Part shown: positions 20,458 to 33,112 of the stretch, piece after piece
Layout of the letters: every line of letters starts with the position of its first letter
How positions within the stretch are numbered: the stretch's first letter is position 1
Assembly (NCBI GenBank): GCA_021229015.1
Contig: CM037782.1
Span: forward strand, 59,124,414 to 59,188,413
Length of the DNA stretch: 64,000 bases
DNA from: Solen grandis
Taxonomy: Eukaryota > Mollusca > Bivalvia > Adapedonta > Solenidae
Direction of reading: 5' to 3'
Notes under the pieces: model-generated
What the model saw: the letters and a program-made list of their open reading frames with translations, nothing else
Told to the model about the DNA's origin: nothing
The model's database searches: none
Translations under genes and position numbers: made by a program

Positions 20458-21010
20458 CGTGTTCACTTATTACTGGCGTGATATCGTTAAGAGTGACTGC
20501 ACCTGTACCTAACGGCAAGTTAGGTCATTCTAATAAGTTTTTTTTCCTATAGTTCAATATATGTTTTAAACAAACTTTAAACTCAAAGAAGCATTAAAGA
20601 TATTTATGTTTTTCATTTAGTCAAGGTTTGTATTATGAAAAATAGGTTGCATTATAAATCAAAATACAGAAAGTTGTTTATGCAGTTCAAATAAAAAGAA
20701 TTCCTTTTATAAAGATACGCAATGCATTTTTTCGCTACGTATTTATTCAAAACGTGAAAATATTGAACCTGTTTTATGTTAGGCAAGCATAACCGATACA
20801 TTGCGTCACCATGGTAACAGTGAGATAATTCTTGCTACAGAGTAAACATTGATCAGCTGTGGAGAATGCAGCAGACGATATTAACCATTTTGTACATACT
20901 GATAAATTACCTTCAAGAAGGACTATGGAAAATCGTCAATAGGGGTCACAGACATGTGGGCCCATTTCTACAAAATTCCAGATAGATGACAGGTTCTGAC
21001 ACATGATGTT

Positions 21011-21200
21011 TGTTTACTGCTTTTAACGTTCCGTCGACAGTATGTCAGTCATTTGGAGACTATGTCTATCTGAGGCAGATATAGTGTGTCCACACTGCAG
21101 TAACACGCCTGGACACACATCATATTATCCTGACATCGGGCCAACCAGTCCTGGAACTACCCTAAAAGATATACCAGTACCATTATTGTCGCGGCCATGC
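21011..21200 (-). mobile_element. SINE-2 fragment
   Basis: Contains TCATTTGGAGACTATGTCTA, CACACTGCAGTAACACG, CCAACCAGTCCTGGAACTAC and a remnant of the GTACCATTATTG block, all reverse-complementary to SINE-2. The tRNA head is absent. Confidence 0.78.
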
Positions 21201-21235
21201 TTAAAATTTTTATTCCTCCCAAAGCTCAATTTAAT

Positions 21236-21990
21236 AAACAAGAGGGACATGATGGCCCTGAATCGCTCACCTGATTATAAATGAGCAACATATGTTGGAC
21301 TTTTCATATGACCTACTTTTTGACACCACATGACCCACTTTTGAACTTGTCAAAAGGTTTTTCTAAGATTTGACCGACCCACTTTTATTCGAACTTGTCC
21401 AAGATTTTATGGAAACAAACATTCTGACCAAGTTTCATAAAGATTGGGCCAAAAATGTGGCCTATAGAGTGTTAACAAGGTTTTTCTAAGATTTGACCTC
21501 GTGACCTACTTTTTGACCCCACATGACCCAAATTCGAAGTTGTCCAAGATTTTATGGAGACAAACATTCTGACCAAGTTTCATGAGGATTGAGCTAAAAA
21601 TGTGGCCTCTAGAGTGTTAACAAGGTTTTTATTAGACTTGACCTCTTGACCTACTTTTTGTCCCCACATGACCCACATTCGAACTTGTCCAAGATTTTAT
21701 GGAGACAAACATTCTGACCAAGTTTCATGAAGATTTGGCCAAAAATGTGGCCCCTAGAGTGTTAACAATGTTTTTATAAGACTTGACCTCTTGACCTACT
21801 TTTTGACCATACATGACCCAATTTTGAACTTGTCCAAGACTTTACGGAGACAAACATTCTGACCAAGTTTCATGAAGATTGGCCTAAAAATATGGCTCTA
21901 GAGTGTTAAGCCAAATTGTTGACGACGCACGACGGACCATCACAAAAGCTCACCCTTGAGCACGTTGTGCTCAGGTGAGCTAAAAAAGTA
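21236..21990 (-). mobile_element. Palindrome-headed tandem-repeat element, 146-bp core units
   Basis: The left end AACAAGAGGGACATGATGGCC is the reverse complement of the tails at 8552 and 11071. The right end is the terminal hairpin GCTCACCCTTGAGCAC..GTGCTCAGGTGAGC. The core is a different repeat of about 146 bp, with GACCTACTTTTTGACC recurring at about 21310, 21502, 21648 and 21792, plus ACCAAGTTTCATGAAGATTG. Shared ends with a swapped core suggest one mobilisation mechanism acting on interchangeable interiors. Confidence 0.82.
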
Positions 21991-22014
21991 ATACAGTGAT
22001 TTACAAAAATGTAT

Positions 22015-22185
22015 ATTGAATACTGTCTACTTGCGAGATCCTGCCGTAAACAGTGTGTACTGACATTGTCCTGACCAACTCTGGAACTACTCTTATCATC
22101 TGCATCAGCCAAGCGATTTACCAAAATTGTGTTCACAACTTTGATATGTTGCAGATAGGTGTCGAACACATGGCATCCGGTTAGT
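22015..22185 (-). mobile_element. SINE-2 fragment upstream of the opine dehydrogenase gene
   Basis: Diverged but ordered matches to SINE-2 on the minus strand: TACTGTCTACTTG, CTGACCAACTCTGGAACTAC and CAAAATTGTGTTCACAACTTTG. It ends about 290 bp before the start codon at 22472, so it could lie in the promoter or a 5' intron. Confidence 0.6.
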
Positions 22186-22450
22186 GGTCTATAAATATAT
22201 AACACTCGTGTTATATATACTTGTATAAAACTTCTGAATGCAGGACACACTTGTATTATACTCTTAAACGAATTATTCAAAAATATATGGTCCAAATAAT
22301 TTTACTTATTAAGATAAATCATTGCATAACTTATTCAATTCGTTTATCATATGTTTGAATTGTTCATTTAAACTGAAATTGAGATTGATGACATTTAGTT
22401 AATGTGAATCAAAAATCTGATATGCGAAAACATAAGACAGCTGTATTGAA

Positions 22451-22464
22451 ACTTGTATTTTCAG
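22451..22464 (+). promoter_or_regulatory. Probable splice acceptor just before the opine dehydrogenase start
   Basis: A T-rich tract ending ATTTTCAG at 22464 lies seven bases before the ATG at 22472. This fits an intron in the 5'UTR, with the coding region starting in exon 2. The upstream non-coding exon cannot be placed from sequence. Confidence 0.5.
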
Positions 22465-22471
22465 GATTAAG

Positions 22472-23671
22472 ATGCCGTTGACTATACTTGTTTGCGGAGG
22501 TGGAAATGGGGCTCACACACTGGCCGCCACGGCATCAAACCACAGCGACACCGATGTGCACGTGATGACGCTCTTCGCCGACGAGGCTGAAAGATGGTCC
22601 AACACACTTGGAGCCGATAGTATTTTTGTCGATGCCACAAACAACAACGGCTCGAAATCAAAATTATATGGAAAACCAAAGCTAATCACCAAGGACCCAA
22701 AGGCAGCTATGGATGGCGTTGATGCTATCTTTTTTGTTGTACCAGCGTTTGCCCATCAGCAATATTTCGATGCAATTTCAGATTATTTAAAGCCCAACAC
22801 GACAATTGTTGGAATGCCAGGCCAAGCTGGATTTGAATTTCAAGCACTTGCGTCTCTGAAAGCCAATGCCGCAAACTGTGCCATCATTAGTCTTGAATCT
22901 TTGCCTTGGGCGTGCAGAATTCTTAAGTTTGCAAAAGAAGTACAAATCTTAGGGTACAAAGATGTACTTGGCGCCTCTCTAATCCCAGGAAAAGGAAACT
23001 ACAAAATGCCACCATTAGAGATTGCACAGAGTGTTTTAGGTGCAAAACCAAAACTTGTGCAAACTAACAATTACCTTGCTGTTAATCTCATGGCCAAGTC
23101 TATCATCCATCCCCCAGTTTTGTACGGGAAATGGAAAGACTGGGACGGGAAACCAGTCCAAGAAGCTCCTCTTTTCTACCAAGGTGTCGACGATCTGCAG
23201 GCCGACCATTTGTCCAAGGTTAGTGATGAGGTACTGCTAGTCGCAAAAAAGATCAATGATCTGCGAAAAGATTTGGATATGAAAGACGTCATTCATATTT
23301 TTGAATGGTACAAAATATATTATGCAGATCAGGTGAAGGATACAACCAACTTGAAAACAGCCATGCAAACAAACTCGGCGTACGATGGACTTCTTCATCC
23401 AATGAAGAAGGTTGACGGAGGTATGGTGCCTGACTTTTCCTACCGTTACATTGCTGAAGATGTTCCTTTTGGACTTGTGGTCATTAAAGGAATGGCTGAA
23501 TGCGTTGGTGTTAAAACACCGACAATGGACACAATTATTTTATGGGCACAAGAAAAGATGGGCAAGGAATATATTGTTGGATCAGAGCTTACCGGGAAGG
23601 ATGTAACAGCCACGAGAGCTCCACAAGCTTATGGTTTCAAGACATTGGAAGACCTTTGCAAAACACTTTAA
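22472..23671 (+). CDS. Opine (octopine-type) dehydrogenase, complete intronless ORF
   Basis: This 399-residue protein reduces a pyruvate-amino acid imine with NADH, regenerating cytosolic NAD+ during anaerobic glycolysis in marine invertebrates. The length equals the scallop enzyme as I recall it. Residues 5-16 (ILVCGGGNGAHT) form the dinucleotide-binding loop, and residues 34-42 read LFADEAERW. PAFAH is at 91-95, Gln118 lies in GQAGFEF, and LPWACRI is at 144-150. The octopine-DH domain has His213 in IIHPPVLYGKW (scallop His212, catalytic), DWDGKPVQEAPLFYQG at 223-238, Arg325 in DFSYRY (scallop Arg324, carboxylate binding), and TGKDVTATR near the C-terminus. The position matching scallop Tyr208 is Lys209, so the amino-acid substrate may not be arginine. 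The ATG is in good context (AAGATGCCG), and no intron interrupts 1.2 kb. Confidence 0.95.
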   Translation: MPLTILVCGGGNGAHTLAATASNHSDTDVHVMTLFADEAERWSNTLGADSIFVDATNNNGSKSKLYGKPKLITKDPKAAMDGVDAIFFVVPAFAHQQYFDAISDYLKPNTTIVGMPGQAGFEFQALASLKANAANCAIISLESLPWACRILKFAKEVQILGYKDVLGASLIPGKGNYKMPPLEIAQSVLGAKPKLVQTNNYLAVNLMAKSIIHPPVLYGKWKDWDGKPVQEAPLFYQGVDDLQADHLSKVSDEVLLVAKKINDLRKDLDMKDVIHIFEWYKIYYADQVKDTTNLKTAMQTNSAYDGLLHPMKKVDGGMVPDFSYRYIAEDVPFGLVVIKGMAECVGVKTPTMDTIILWAQEKMGKEYIVGSELTGKDVTATRAPQAYGFKTLEDLCKTL

Positions 23672-23722
23672 ATTTCAACTGCTCTTTGGCTAACATCTGC
23701 TTCATAACACATGCGTAAAGTC

Positions 23723-23728
23723 AATAAA
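23723..23728 (+). terminator. Poly(A) signal of the opine dehydrogenase gene
   Basis: AATAAA 52 bases after the stop codon, in GTCAATAAAGAC. This gives a short 3'UTR with cleavage expected around 23740-23755. Confidence 0.65.
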
Positions 23729-23745
23729 GACTCTATACGAATTGC

Positions 23746-25620
23746 ATTTCAATATCTAAGGAAACAAGAAAGCAACTTATTGTTTTTTAACTAGTAATTT
23801 GAGATTTAATGCTTTTGATATTAAAGTTCATGGAAATAACGTATGGATTGATTATGTGGAAATGATTTAAATATCGCATTAAATTCAGTATGCAATCTAT
23901 TCGTTCATAATCGGTTCTCCCATTGCATCTCCGCCATTGACTGTTGGCTACTTTCAGATTCACATGAAAAGCGCGTGAGAATGGATCAAAGTTGTCGAGT
24001 GGATACTATAAGAAAGAAAGAATATCTCCGTCTTTTTATCGGCATGTACAAAATTACATTATTTATATCATTACACAGGCAGTTTACAGTAAAATTATGA
24101 GTGAAACGATTTATAATACAAGTTTTGAAAGTTTGGCTAATTGGGTTAACTCAGTCAATGGCGAGGTGAATGGCAAGTAACGTTTGGAGATTGTATACAT
24201 TAATATGTTTAATGCTTTATCTCTCCTTAGTGTTAAGAAGTCTTTTTTTTATTGATTAATATAATAAAATCAGTAAGTAGAAATAAATAAAGTTTAAAAT
24301 ATATACATTTAAGTGTGAAACGTTGAATTGTTGTAACAGATGCAAAAATGATTTATACGAGTGTGTTAAATTGACTGCATTTGTTCGAATATTGTTAAAG
24401 TTTATTTTCCAATACTTCTCACAGCCACGTGAATGTGATTTAAAAGGGTTGCGTCGCGGTCCTATTAAAAAGAGTTCGATATCTTGAGAAACCATTGAAA
24501 GACAGCAATGTAACTCACACATATGCATTCGACTATTTTTTTGTATTGCTGAGTCAATGCGCTAAAGCAGGGGTATTAATCTCCTTCAGTGACCTTGTTT
24601 TTTTATTTTTTACAATTTGGCGCTATTCATCTATGGTGGCTTAACTGCCGATTTAAACAAAAGGGTTTATCTGTAAAAGTAAACTGAAAGTGCACGGCAT
24701 AGCGGAGACTCAGTGAAAATGGATTCTATATTATGTACGTACACAATGAATGTTCAGAGCTCGTATACAGGTTCCATTGCATGAATATATTTCCAACATG
24801 AATGATTCAGTGTTACTGCAAGTTTTGTATCATGTCTCTTGCACCTTCAAAGCTTCAATATTATCAGCGCCAACTACATAAATGTAAGAAAACAACAAAA
24901 CAGTCATATATAGTTTACCTTAATACGAGTTTGCTTTAAGTTAATTCACCCATCATTAAATTATAATCATGGTCCTTCAAATGCTTAAAAAAACCAGTGC
25001 AGATGCAGGAATCCATTGACTTGGAATTATAGACTCTCTTGGTGGACCATAATTACAATTTGATGGATGATGGATGGTTTACCTTAAAATATAGATATCT
25101 ACCTGTTCTTAATATATAGTTGTTTTTTTAATATGTATATATTTATCATATTTTCCATTCAATTATGTTTTCTTATTCTTTTTTTTTTTGGAATGGATAT
25201 TTACAATAAAATAAAGATGGATTGTTATTTGAAAACCTCTGTTGCCTTTTATGTATTTGCATACTTTATTTTTTGTATTAAAATAAACTTTTGTTTGCAA
25301 TCGTTTTGTATACATATTTACTTCTTATATTTGTGGAAAAAGTTAGTTACTCAAGCATCAGGATATCGAAATAAATCATAGAATGACATACATTAAAATT
25401 AAAACCAATCAGGATGAAATTTTAGTTAGTAAACAATATAAACAAGAGTGGTAGTTGAGTGTCGTTTATTCATTGTGATCAGTAGTGTTATTCTATCAAT
25501 TATATGTAACTGAATTGAGTGCCCCCTGCGATGATACAAACTGAATTTTCAAACCGATTTCATTGTTTTGTTTAACCCGCTATATTTAAGACTGTGTACA
25601 TAGAGGGTCTATAGAGAGTA
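23746..25620. other. Intergenic, no gene seen; one inverted repeat
   Basis: AT-rich with many stops. At about 24950-25070 an imperfect inverted repeat (CCATCATTAAATTATAATCA..GGTCC against GGACC..ATTACAATTTGATGG) encloses about 65 bp and may be a small fold-back element. Confidence 0.5.
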
Positions 25621-25862
25621 TTAACCCTTTCCCTCATACAGGACACCATGAAAAGACCTATGCGAACAACATAAAACCAGATCAGCCTGCGAGTAACTCG
25701 CAGGCTGATCAGGTTTTATGCTGTTGGCTGCTCCTCAGTGGTCTGGAAATGAGGATTTTGTAATTAAATTTGGTAAGGTTTAACTGTGGTTTTCTGCAGA
25801 TCAGGCTTTATGTGTTACCTATTGAGTGCGTCAAAATGAGTCTATATGAGGGAAAGGGTTAA
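25621..25862 (+). mobile_element. MITE-1 copy 4
   Basis: TTAA at 25621-25624 and 25859-25862, 234 bp between, same orientation as the copy at 2716. Termini and central hairpin are conserved. It lies about 2 kb downstream of the opine dehydrogenase gene. Confidence 0.9.
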
Positions 25863-26434
<572 letters not shown>

Positions 26435-27860
26435 TAATTTGACGGAGTTATGGCTCTTGCAATTTTTAGTTTTTGTCCCAGAAAGTTTTTTCTTCTCCGG
26501 ATAGCAATATTTTTTATACCTGGTTTTATGCCCATAAAAGACTGGTTACCGACACTTGGCCGAGATATCATAGCCTACGCTTTACCAGAGTGATTTTGTT
26601 ACAAGAAATGCAAAAGAGTTATAGAGTTTCTTTTTAACTACCATATTTGTTTCCTGCATTTATTAAAAAAAAAAATTAGTAAGTAACATCTCGATAACTA
26701 TTGTCACCTCTATTTAATATTGAATGTGTGCACTATTTTCATTAGATTGGCGGTAGCCAGTCTTACGTACCGGCATCGTTGAATTTCATAATTCACCACA
26801 CTGCATCCCTCCGCGCTCAGTATGCGATTGTAAGGTTCGACCTTCACCCCGGATCACTATGAAACAAATCAAAGCGCCCTGAACACAGAGGGAATGCCGG
26901 CGGGGTTATTATGAAAAAATAAAAAAATAAAAAGCGAGATTAGCTGACTTACTAGTGTTCCAAGAAAACGTTTATAATTTTTGGCGTCAAATATTCTTTG
27001 TCTTTATCGAGTTAACACTGTAATTTGAATTAAAGCTTTTTCACTATGTAAATTCTGCCGACAGTCTCAGCGTAGTGAGCGCTTTGATTCTTTGTTAAAG
27101 GAAAACCTGTTTTGTTCCCTGCGTTTCGTGGGGTTGATCAACTGACATTTGGCAGACATCGGGAGTGCAGGATGCAAAGTTATTACTTTTGGAAAGGTCG
27201 ACGCTTTAAATAGGTATCATTCACTGTCTTGTATCGTTCGCCCGTGTCTTCCAGTTCAGGTTTTAAGGTCCTGCACCTCTTATGCATTACCTCAAATTGA
27301 AAAGAACATCCATATATAGGCTAAAAAAACTGTCAACCGCTTTGAAACTCAGGATTGTGTGTTTACATCTCAGTAGGGGCCATTTTTTCTACTTTTCTTT
27401 TTTGACATTTTTTTCAGATCATATTTAGAATAAAAAAGTATTTATTTTCATTTTTTAATTTGTTTAGGTGTTTAAGTAATTCAGGGTCATGTACTAAGGT
27501 AGAATTATGTTTGATTTCAGGTACTTGCTTCACTTACTGATTATCAAATTAAATTTGATTAAAACGCCATTTTTAAAGTTCAGAAGTTGTAAACATTTTA
27601 CCCAAATAATAAAGGTTGCAAAATTTGAAGCAGTTCCCGTAGTTGAATTTACAATATGTTTGTTAAAACATATTTATTAGTCAACTACTATAACAGAACA
27701 ATTCACAAATATGTAATGCAAAACAGGATTAAACTGAAGGCTAAAAGCTTACTGATTTTTTTCCTCTTGCAATATGTTGCAGACAATACGCTTTTAAAGA
27801 TTCAGTTTATTAAGACACATTTTGAGCTATAAGTATGCAAGACATAAATGAAACAAGAAA
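26435..27860. other. No gene seen
   Basis: A moderately GC-richer patch at 26740-26900 and a weak inverted repeat (AACAAATCAAAGCGC at about 26873 against GCGCTTTGATTCTTTGTT at about 27098). No convincing open frames. Confidence 0.45.
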
Positions 27861-27861
27861 T

Positions 27862-28575
27862 ATCTTTAAAAAAGATATTCGGCGTAGCTAAAAAATTGTC
27901 AATTGTAACATGTAAAACAGATTAAACTATTTTACAGTTGGAGCCGTTAACAATAATGTTTATAAACACCAAGATTATGGGAGGTATTGTGAAGACTATA
28001 TAACAAAACAGATTTAATCTAAAAACTAAAAAATAGCTTATATACCAACTTCCATTAAATATAATTCACTCGCTGATTTTTTTAAAGTAAGATAATTCAT
28101 ATGTAACCAAGAGAAACCATTGCGTATATCCGATTATTGTTTCTAGATCCGCACAAAAACTGCACAACTTCTCCGCAGTAGTTACCTCCCCGGACGACCG
28201 ACTCAACTTTTATAAATTAGGGGAAATTGTGGTCTAAAAATAGACATACGCCTGTTTCTTATTTAGTTGTTTTACATCATATTGCCAAAGCAGCATTCCT
28301 AAATTGATATGGAAGTGTTAAATTTTTATTACCTTGTTACCTTTCATGTTTAAACTGTAAAAGAAACCTGTTATATCAAGTAAAAAGCTATATACAATAT
28401 GAAACTCCCATTTTAAAATGGACTATCCTTAATATTCTAAAAACAAATTATACAGGCCAATGATAGCATTGTATTTACTCTGGCTGCATATGCATACCAA
28501 CATTTATTGGTTGAAGAAGTAGATCAAAATCAATTTTATACAACTACGCCGGAAAAAAAGAAAGTTATAACAAAT
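27862..28575. repeat. Dispersed 0.7-kb repeat R, copy 1
   Basis: Aligns along its whole length with 47850-48590 in the same orientation, starting ATATCTTTAAAAAAGAT..GGCGTAGC. It continues through GGAGGTATTGTGAAGAC, AATTAGGGGAAATTGTGGTC and GACATACGCCTG, and ends near CAACTACGCCGG. Flanks are unrelated beyond this. Either a mobile element or a transposed duplication; no terminal repeats were recognised. Confidence 0.82.
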
Positions 28576-30519
28576 GTGTCTCTTTTTCTCAACGCCGTCT
28601 CTGTATTATATACAGAATGATTAAATAACTTACACATTTCATTAAAAATGTATTTTTGTAGATAAAGTTTTGTTTATTTTTTCAGTGTCAAACTGAACAT
28701 AGACGTTCAAGATTAAAACATCATTACTTAAGTTGCAGATGGTAAAAAAACATTAAAACTTTACCATTGTTAGTCTAATATATTATACTTTCGGTAATTT
28801 GATTATTTTTGTGATTCTTAATATAATGCGTTAGAGTTAGAGAGAATTCAGAATGAAAAGCATCAATAAAAAGGCCAGAATTATTGTCATCTTCTTTGAA
28901 ACTGTGGGTTGTGGGTTTAAATACCAGTCGGGTAATTTATTCTTTCTTTTATTTTTCTCTTGGACCGTTTTTATTCAGGTCAGATTTAGAAAGAAATGTG
29001 TTATATTTTATTTTTATTATTTTAAAAGGATTTATTGGATAAATCATGCACATTTTAACAACTATCCATTATCTATGGTACAGTCTAAAAAACTCAAAAG
29101 CACTCAGTAAAAGTCTCTCAAATTTGCAAGATCAACCACGATTAAATTCGGGTAAACCTTAAGTCCTTAAATTGGTTGGGTAGAGTAACTTTATATTGGA
29201 TAATTTTTTAAAATACTTTGAGTCTAAAAAAATCCTTTAACATAAACGGTTTGTTTACTGAAAGCTTTAATTTGATTCTAAACGATAAGCAATAGCAAAG
29301 CATTTTTCATAAAGAGCTTGTAACATTTTTTTTTTTAAAGAAGAACCCTTTTTAAGTCAGAGATTTAGATAGGAAAAGCATGTGGTTGAAGTGTAAGAGC
29401 TGTAAACTGATTTCATAAAAGAAACAGAAGGTTAGGGCAAACGATCTCCACTTAATGGCAAAAACGAAATGGGATAAACATAGTGTAAACAATTTCCTTT
29501 GTTTATACATATTTAATAACAAATTGAAAAGAAAATTCTACTCATGGGATATGCCGTAACACGGACTGCGTTTTAATGAATGCATCAATTCTGCACAGTT
29601 TCCATTAAGTTGGAAATTGCACAAAGAATGCATGATTAGCTCAATGATGGCTATATTCATGGTAATCATACTGTAATATGTTCATGCATAAATGTCAGGG
29701 TTGGTTTACAGCAGACATTTCACATGCCAGACTATATAATCACTTTTACATACAACCTGCATTGTTTTCAGTCGTACAAGTTTAGCGGGGCTACGGTTAG
29801 AAGGATGATGCAAGTTCGGGAGCGCAGTAGCTTTCTAAACGATGTTCAATTGTCGTGCAACAATCTTATAAGTGCTACATGATTGTATCATTAATGAAAT
29901 ATATGATACTCGTACAATAACGTATTTAAAGATGCCCCGACGGCTGCTCCGTTTCAATTTTCGCAAGAGGAAGGTACAGTATTCTAGATAATTTATATTT
30001 TTTTATTTTGGAAAGGTATACATGAAGACCAACCTTCCATGCAATGAGAAGACGAACGAAATCGAAAAACAAATCTAGTGCCCCTTGCAGCTGTACAGGA
30101 GCTTTGGACACGGGGGGGGGGGGGGGGTAGGCCTTCTTCGAATAATTCTTTGCAGTTGATATTGAGTCCTATGACAATGCCAGGGATAACATTGACAGGG
30201 AAGAAGAACAAGCGATTACGGTGGACTCAGGAAATCGACCATACAACATGACAGCTGTACGGCTGTCATTAGATAGAAATACAGTCGTGTGATTAAAACA
30301 AAAATCGAACAATGGTAGGGTAGTTTAAAACTATCATAGGTATAGGTAAGTTATCCAAGATTAGATTATCATATACGATCTACGAACCTGATCGTACAAC
30401 GGCTCCTTGGTCTAACGCTACAGTCGTAGGGTATAGCACAACAAACCTACTAAATAGGTCTGACATCAAGGATGATGATTAACTATGATGAGAGCCTACG
30501 GCAGCTTTTTGTAACACAG
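28576..30519. other. No gene seen
   Basis: AT-rich. An open frame at 28853-29110 has no recognisable domain. A run of G occurs at 30111-30127. Region 30380-30480 has tRNA-like words (GCTCCTTGGTCTAACGCTAC) that may be a worn SINE head belonging to the SINE-1 3' end just downstream. Confidence 0.45.
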
Positions 30520-30628
30520 GACTGTCCGCATTCGGGGTCTTCCTCCACCTGTAATTAGCTGGACGTCTCTATATGACTGAATTACTGTCGAAGCGACGGT
30601 AAACTCATATAGTCAAGTCACGTCAAGA
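30520..30628 (+). mobile_element. SINE-1 3' fragment
   Basis: GGGGTCTTCCTCCACCTGTA through TATATGACTGAATTACTGTC to TATAGTCAAGTCACGTCAAG closely matches the 3' half of the SINE at 4201. Confidence 0.85.
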
Positions 30629-31844
30629 CTGACCTGGAAGTTACCAAAATTTTTATTTCCTAGGCTTGTAATATGTTTGCTGATCGACGTATGATGCAGA
30701 ATGTTAAGGGAGTTAACATTTATGGTTGCTGGTTCCGATTCCGTCTGGTTGCAGTCTCCCTTTACATTTTAACCGGCATATGACGGATATAAGTCATAAT
30801 GTAAAAAGTTAAAACTTTTAAGTATCCTCATAATGTTGAAAGAAACATGCACTATACATACACCATATCAAAAACCATAATTTCACAGAAAGAAATATAT
30901 CTGTTTAAATTAATTAACTTACAATAATTACCTTGTTAAAAATTTCACAGAATAATAAATCTCAATAAAGTATTAGCATTATCACAGTTGAAATTTCATA
31001 CTATCACAGATGGTCAAATTTATTTAAACAATCTAGTAAGGTTTTCATTAATATCGTCAAGCATATTTTAAAAAATAATTTGAAATGATTTTACTGAAAT
31101 AATATAAAAAACAAGATGTGAAATTATCAACAAAGATATAAGACATTGACCACAAGACATATATTACACAAGATGCCCCAAAGAAGTCTGACGTCTTATT
31201 CTCAATGTGGATCCTAAACAAAATCGGACATGGCCAAACCGTACAAAAACATACAAATGTTACTAATGCTGGTTTACATAACAAATAAACACGGGCCTAA
31301 ATTACTTCCCTAAGGAACGCCACATGAAATATCGATTCTCTCAGAAATATATTTTTGATCTTCATCCATGAAACTATCAACAGATGAAACTAAAAATATA
31401 CTTGACAAGTCACACAATTTTAAATAATTTATACATATATCAATAGATATTTTTTAAGATTTAATAACTTTGTTTTTTGTGTATCAGATAGATTTTTTTT
31501 CTGCGTGATATACAAGTATGTGACCTAAAAAGGATAAAGAATATGTTGAGATTATTGCAGGATCTGTGATTACAGGTATTTTTCAATTGTAAAATCTTCC
31601 AGTATAAAACTGATTTATTAATTTCAAAATCCAAGATTATATCCTTTAGAATCTGATCTACAAGTAGATAAAAAAGAAAATCTTTAAATCTTCTGTAAAA
31701 TAACTAGTGTGTTTGTACAATGATCCTTTTAAGATGGGATTAGATTCTGATTTAAGGATATCATAGAAAACAGCATCTTTATTGTTATTTTCTAAGTCTC
31801 TAAGCTCGGTGAAAGCCATATCTTTGTGAATATAAACAAAAAAC
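30629..31844. other. No gene seen
   Basis: AT-rich, stop-rich on both strands. Nothing recognised. Confidence 0.45.
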
Positions 31845-32236
31845 CCCATTGCCAGTCTCGGTTCATTCTTATCACATTGGCGTAATTAATGGTCACTTCA
31901 ATACCTGTAATGGTACTGTCTAAATCCGTTGCCAGTCTCGGTTCATTCTTATCACATTGGCGTAATTAATGGGAACTTCAACTCCTGTAATGGTACTGTC
32001 TAAACCCGTTGCCAGTCTCGGTTCATTCTTATCACATTGGCGTCCTGTGGTACTGTCTAAACCTCCAGTCTCGGTCCATTTTTATCACATTTAACCTGAA
32101 TGGTACTGTCTAAACCCGTTGCCAGTCTCGGTCCATTTTTATCACATTGGCGTAATTAATTGGAACTTCAACTCCTGTAATGGTACTGTCTAAACCCGTT
32201 GCCAGTCGCGGTTCATTCTTATCACATTGTAGCTAT
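31845..32236. repeat. 80-bp minisatellite, five to six units
   Basis: GCCAGTCTCGGTTCATTC recurs at 31851, 31931 and 32011 (80-bp spacing). A shortened unit follows near 32064, then 32121 and a last diverged one at 32201. Each full unit also has ATCACATTGGCGTAATTAAT and TGGTACTGTCTAAA. The fourth unit carries an internal deletion of about 25 bp. Confidence 0.92.
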
Positions 32237-33067
32237 TAATGGGCAGAAATTGTCAAATGTAGAATTATCATCGCTGAATAAGAACTTTTTTCATTAGATC
32301 TAAAATACTTAAAAATTATAGTAATCATACACCAAAAATTTCGCACCCTAATAGCCATTTTCCATATCTTGCCACTGGGTGGTACAATTTCTATGACACT
32401 TTGACACTTTGAAGACATTCAGAAATGAAAATATTTCACCAAGAGTTTTTTTTTCAACTTTTATTTTAATTTTGGGGTGATATTCTGTATTTAACATTGA
32501 AGCCTATAGTAAATACACATCTTCTATGAATATGAAAAACTTAAATTGAATTATGAGATAAACTCTTAGTTTTCAGGGGAGACTACTCATGACAGCAAAA
32601 TTATCAAGGGGAATAATAAAAGACTGTCTGTCACGTGTCATAACATGTCAATTTGCCCCTAAGATTCCCAATGTTTGACATTTTTTCACATGACTGTGAA
32701 GTTATATGCATGACTTTGATGGAATTGGTGGCTTTCAGGGTTCTAAGACCTTAAAATAAACACATTGCTTGAATGGTACGTATAATTCTCCAAATATATA
32801 CTTAAGCTTAGTGCCAATTCATTCAACGATACCATCTTTTCTGCAAATAAGAATTCATTAGAGATTTTATATAGGTCCATATTCATATCTGTCAATGCTG
32901 TCTGCTTTGCCATGGGAAATAACTTATCTGCGGCAAAAACAACATTAATGTTTAGGTTGTCTTTTGGTCGATTGCTCACGAAACATTCCTAACGGACTTT
33001 GGATGGGGATGTTCGTCTTCGCTCTACCTTTGCAATATCAAGGGACAAATTTGCAGTTTATTTTTGG

Positions 33068-33112
<45 letters not shown>

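Noticed and set aside
22482..22679. Minus-strand and second plus-strand frames within the opine dehydrogenase gene (also 23040-23240, 23412-23606)
   Set aside because: Shadows of the real coding frame with no domain character.
26873..27098. Possible MITE with TCAAAGCGC ends
   Set aside because: Inverted similarity is short and gapped, no target duplication, no second copy in the window.
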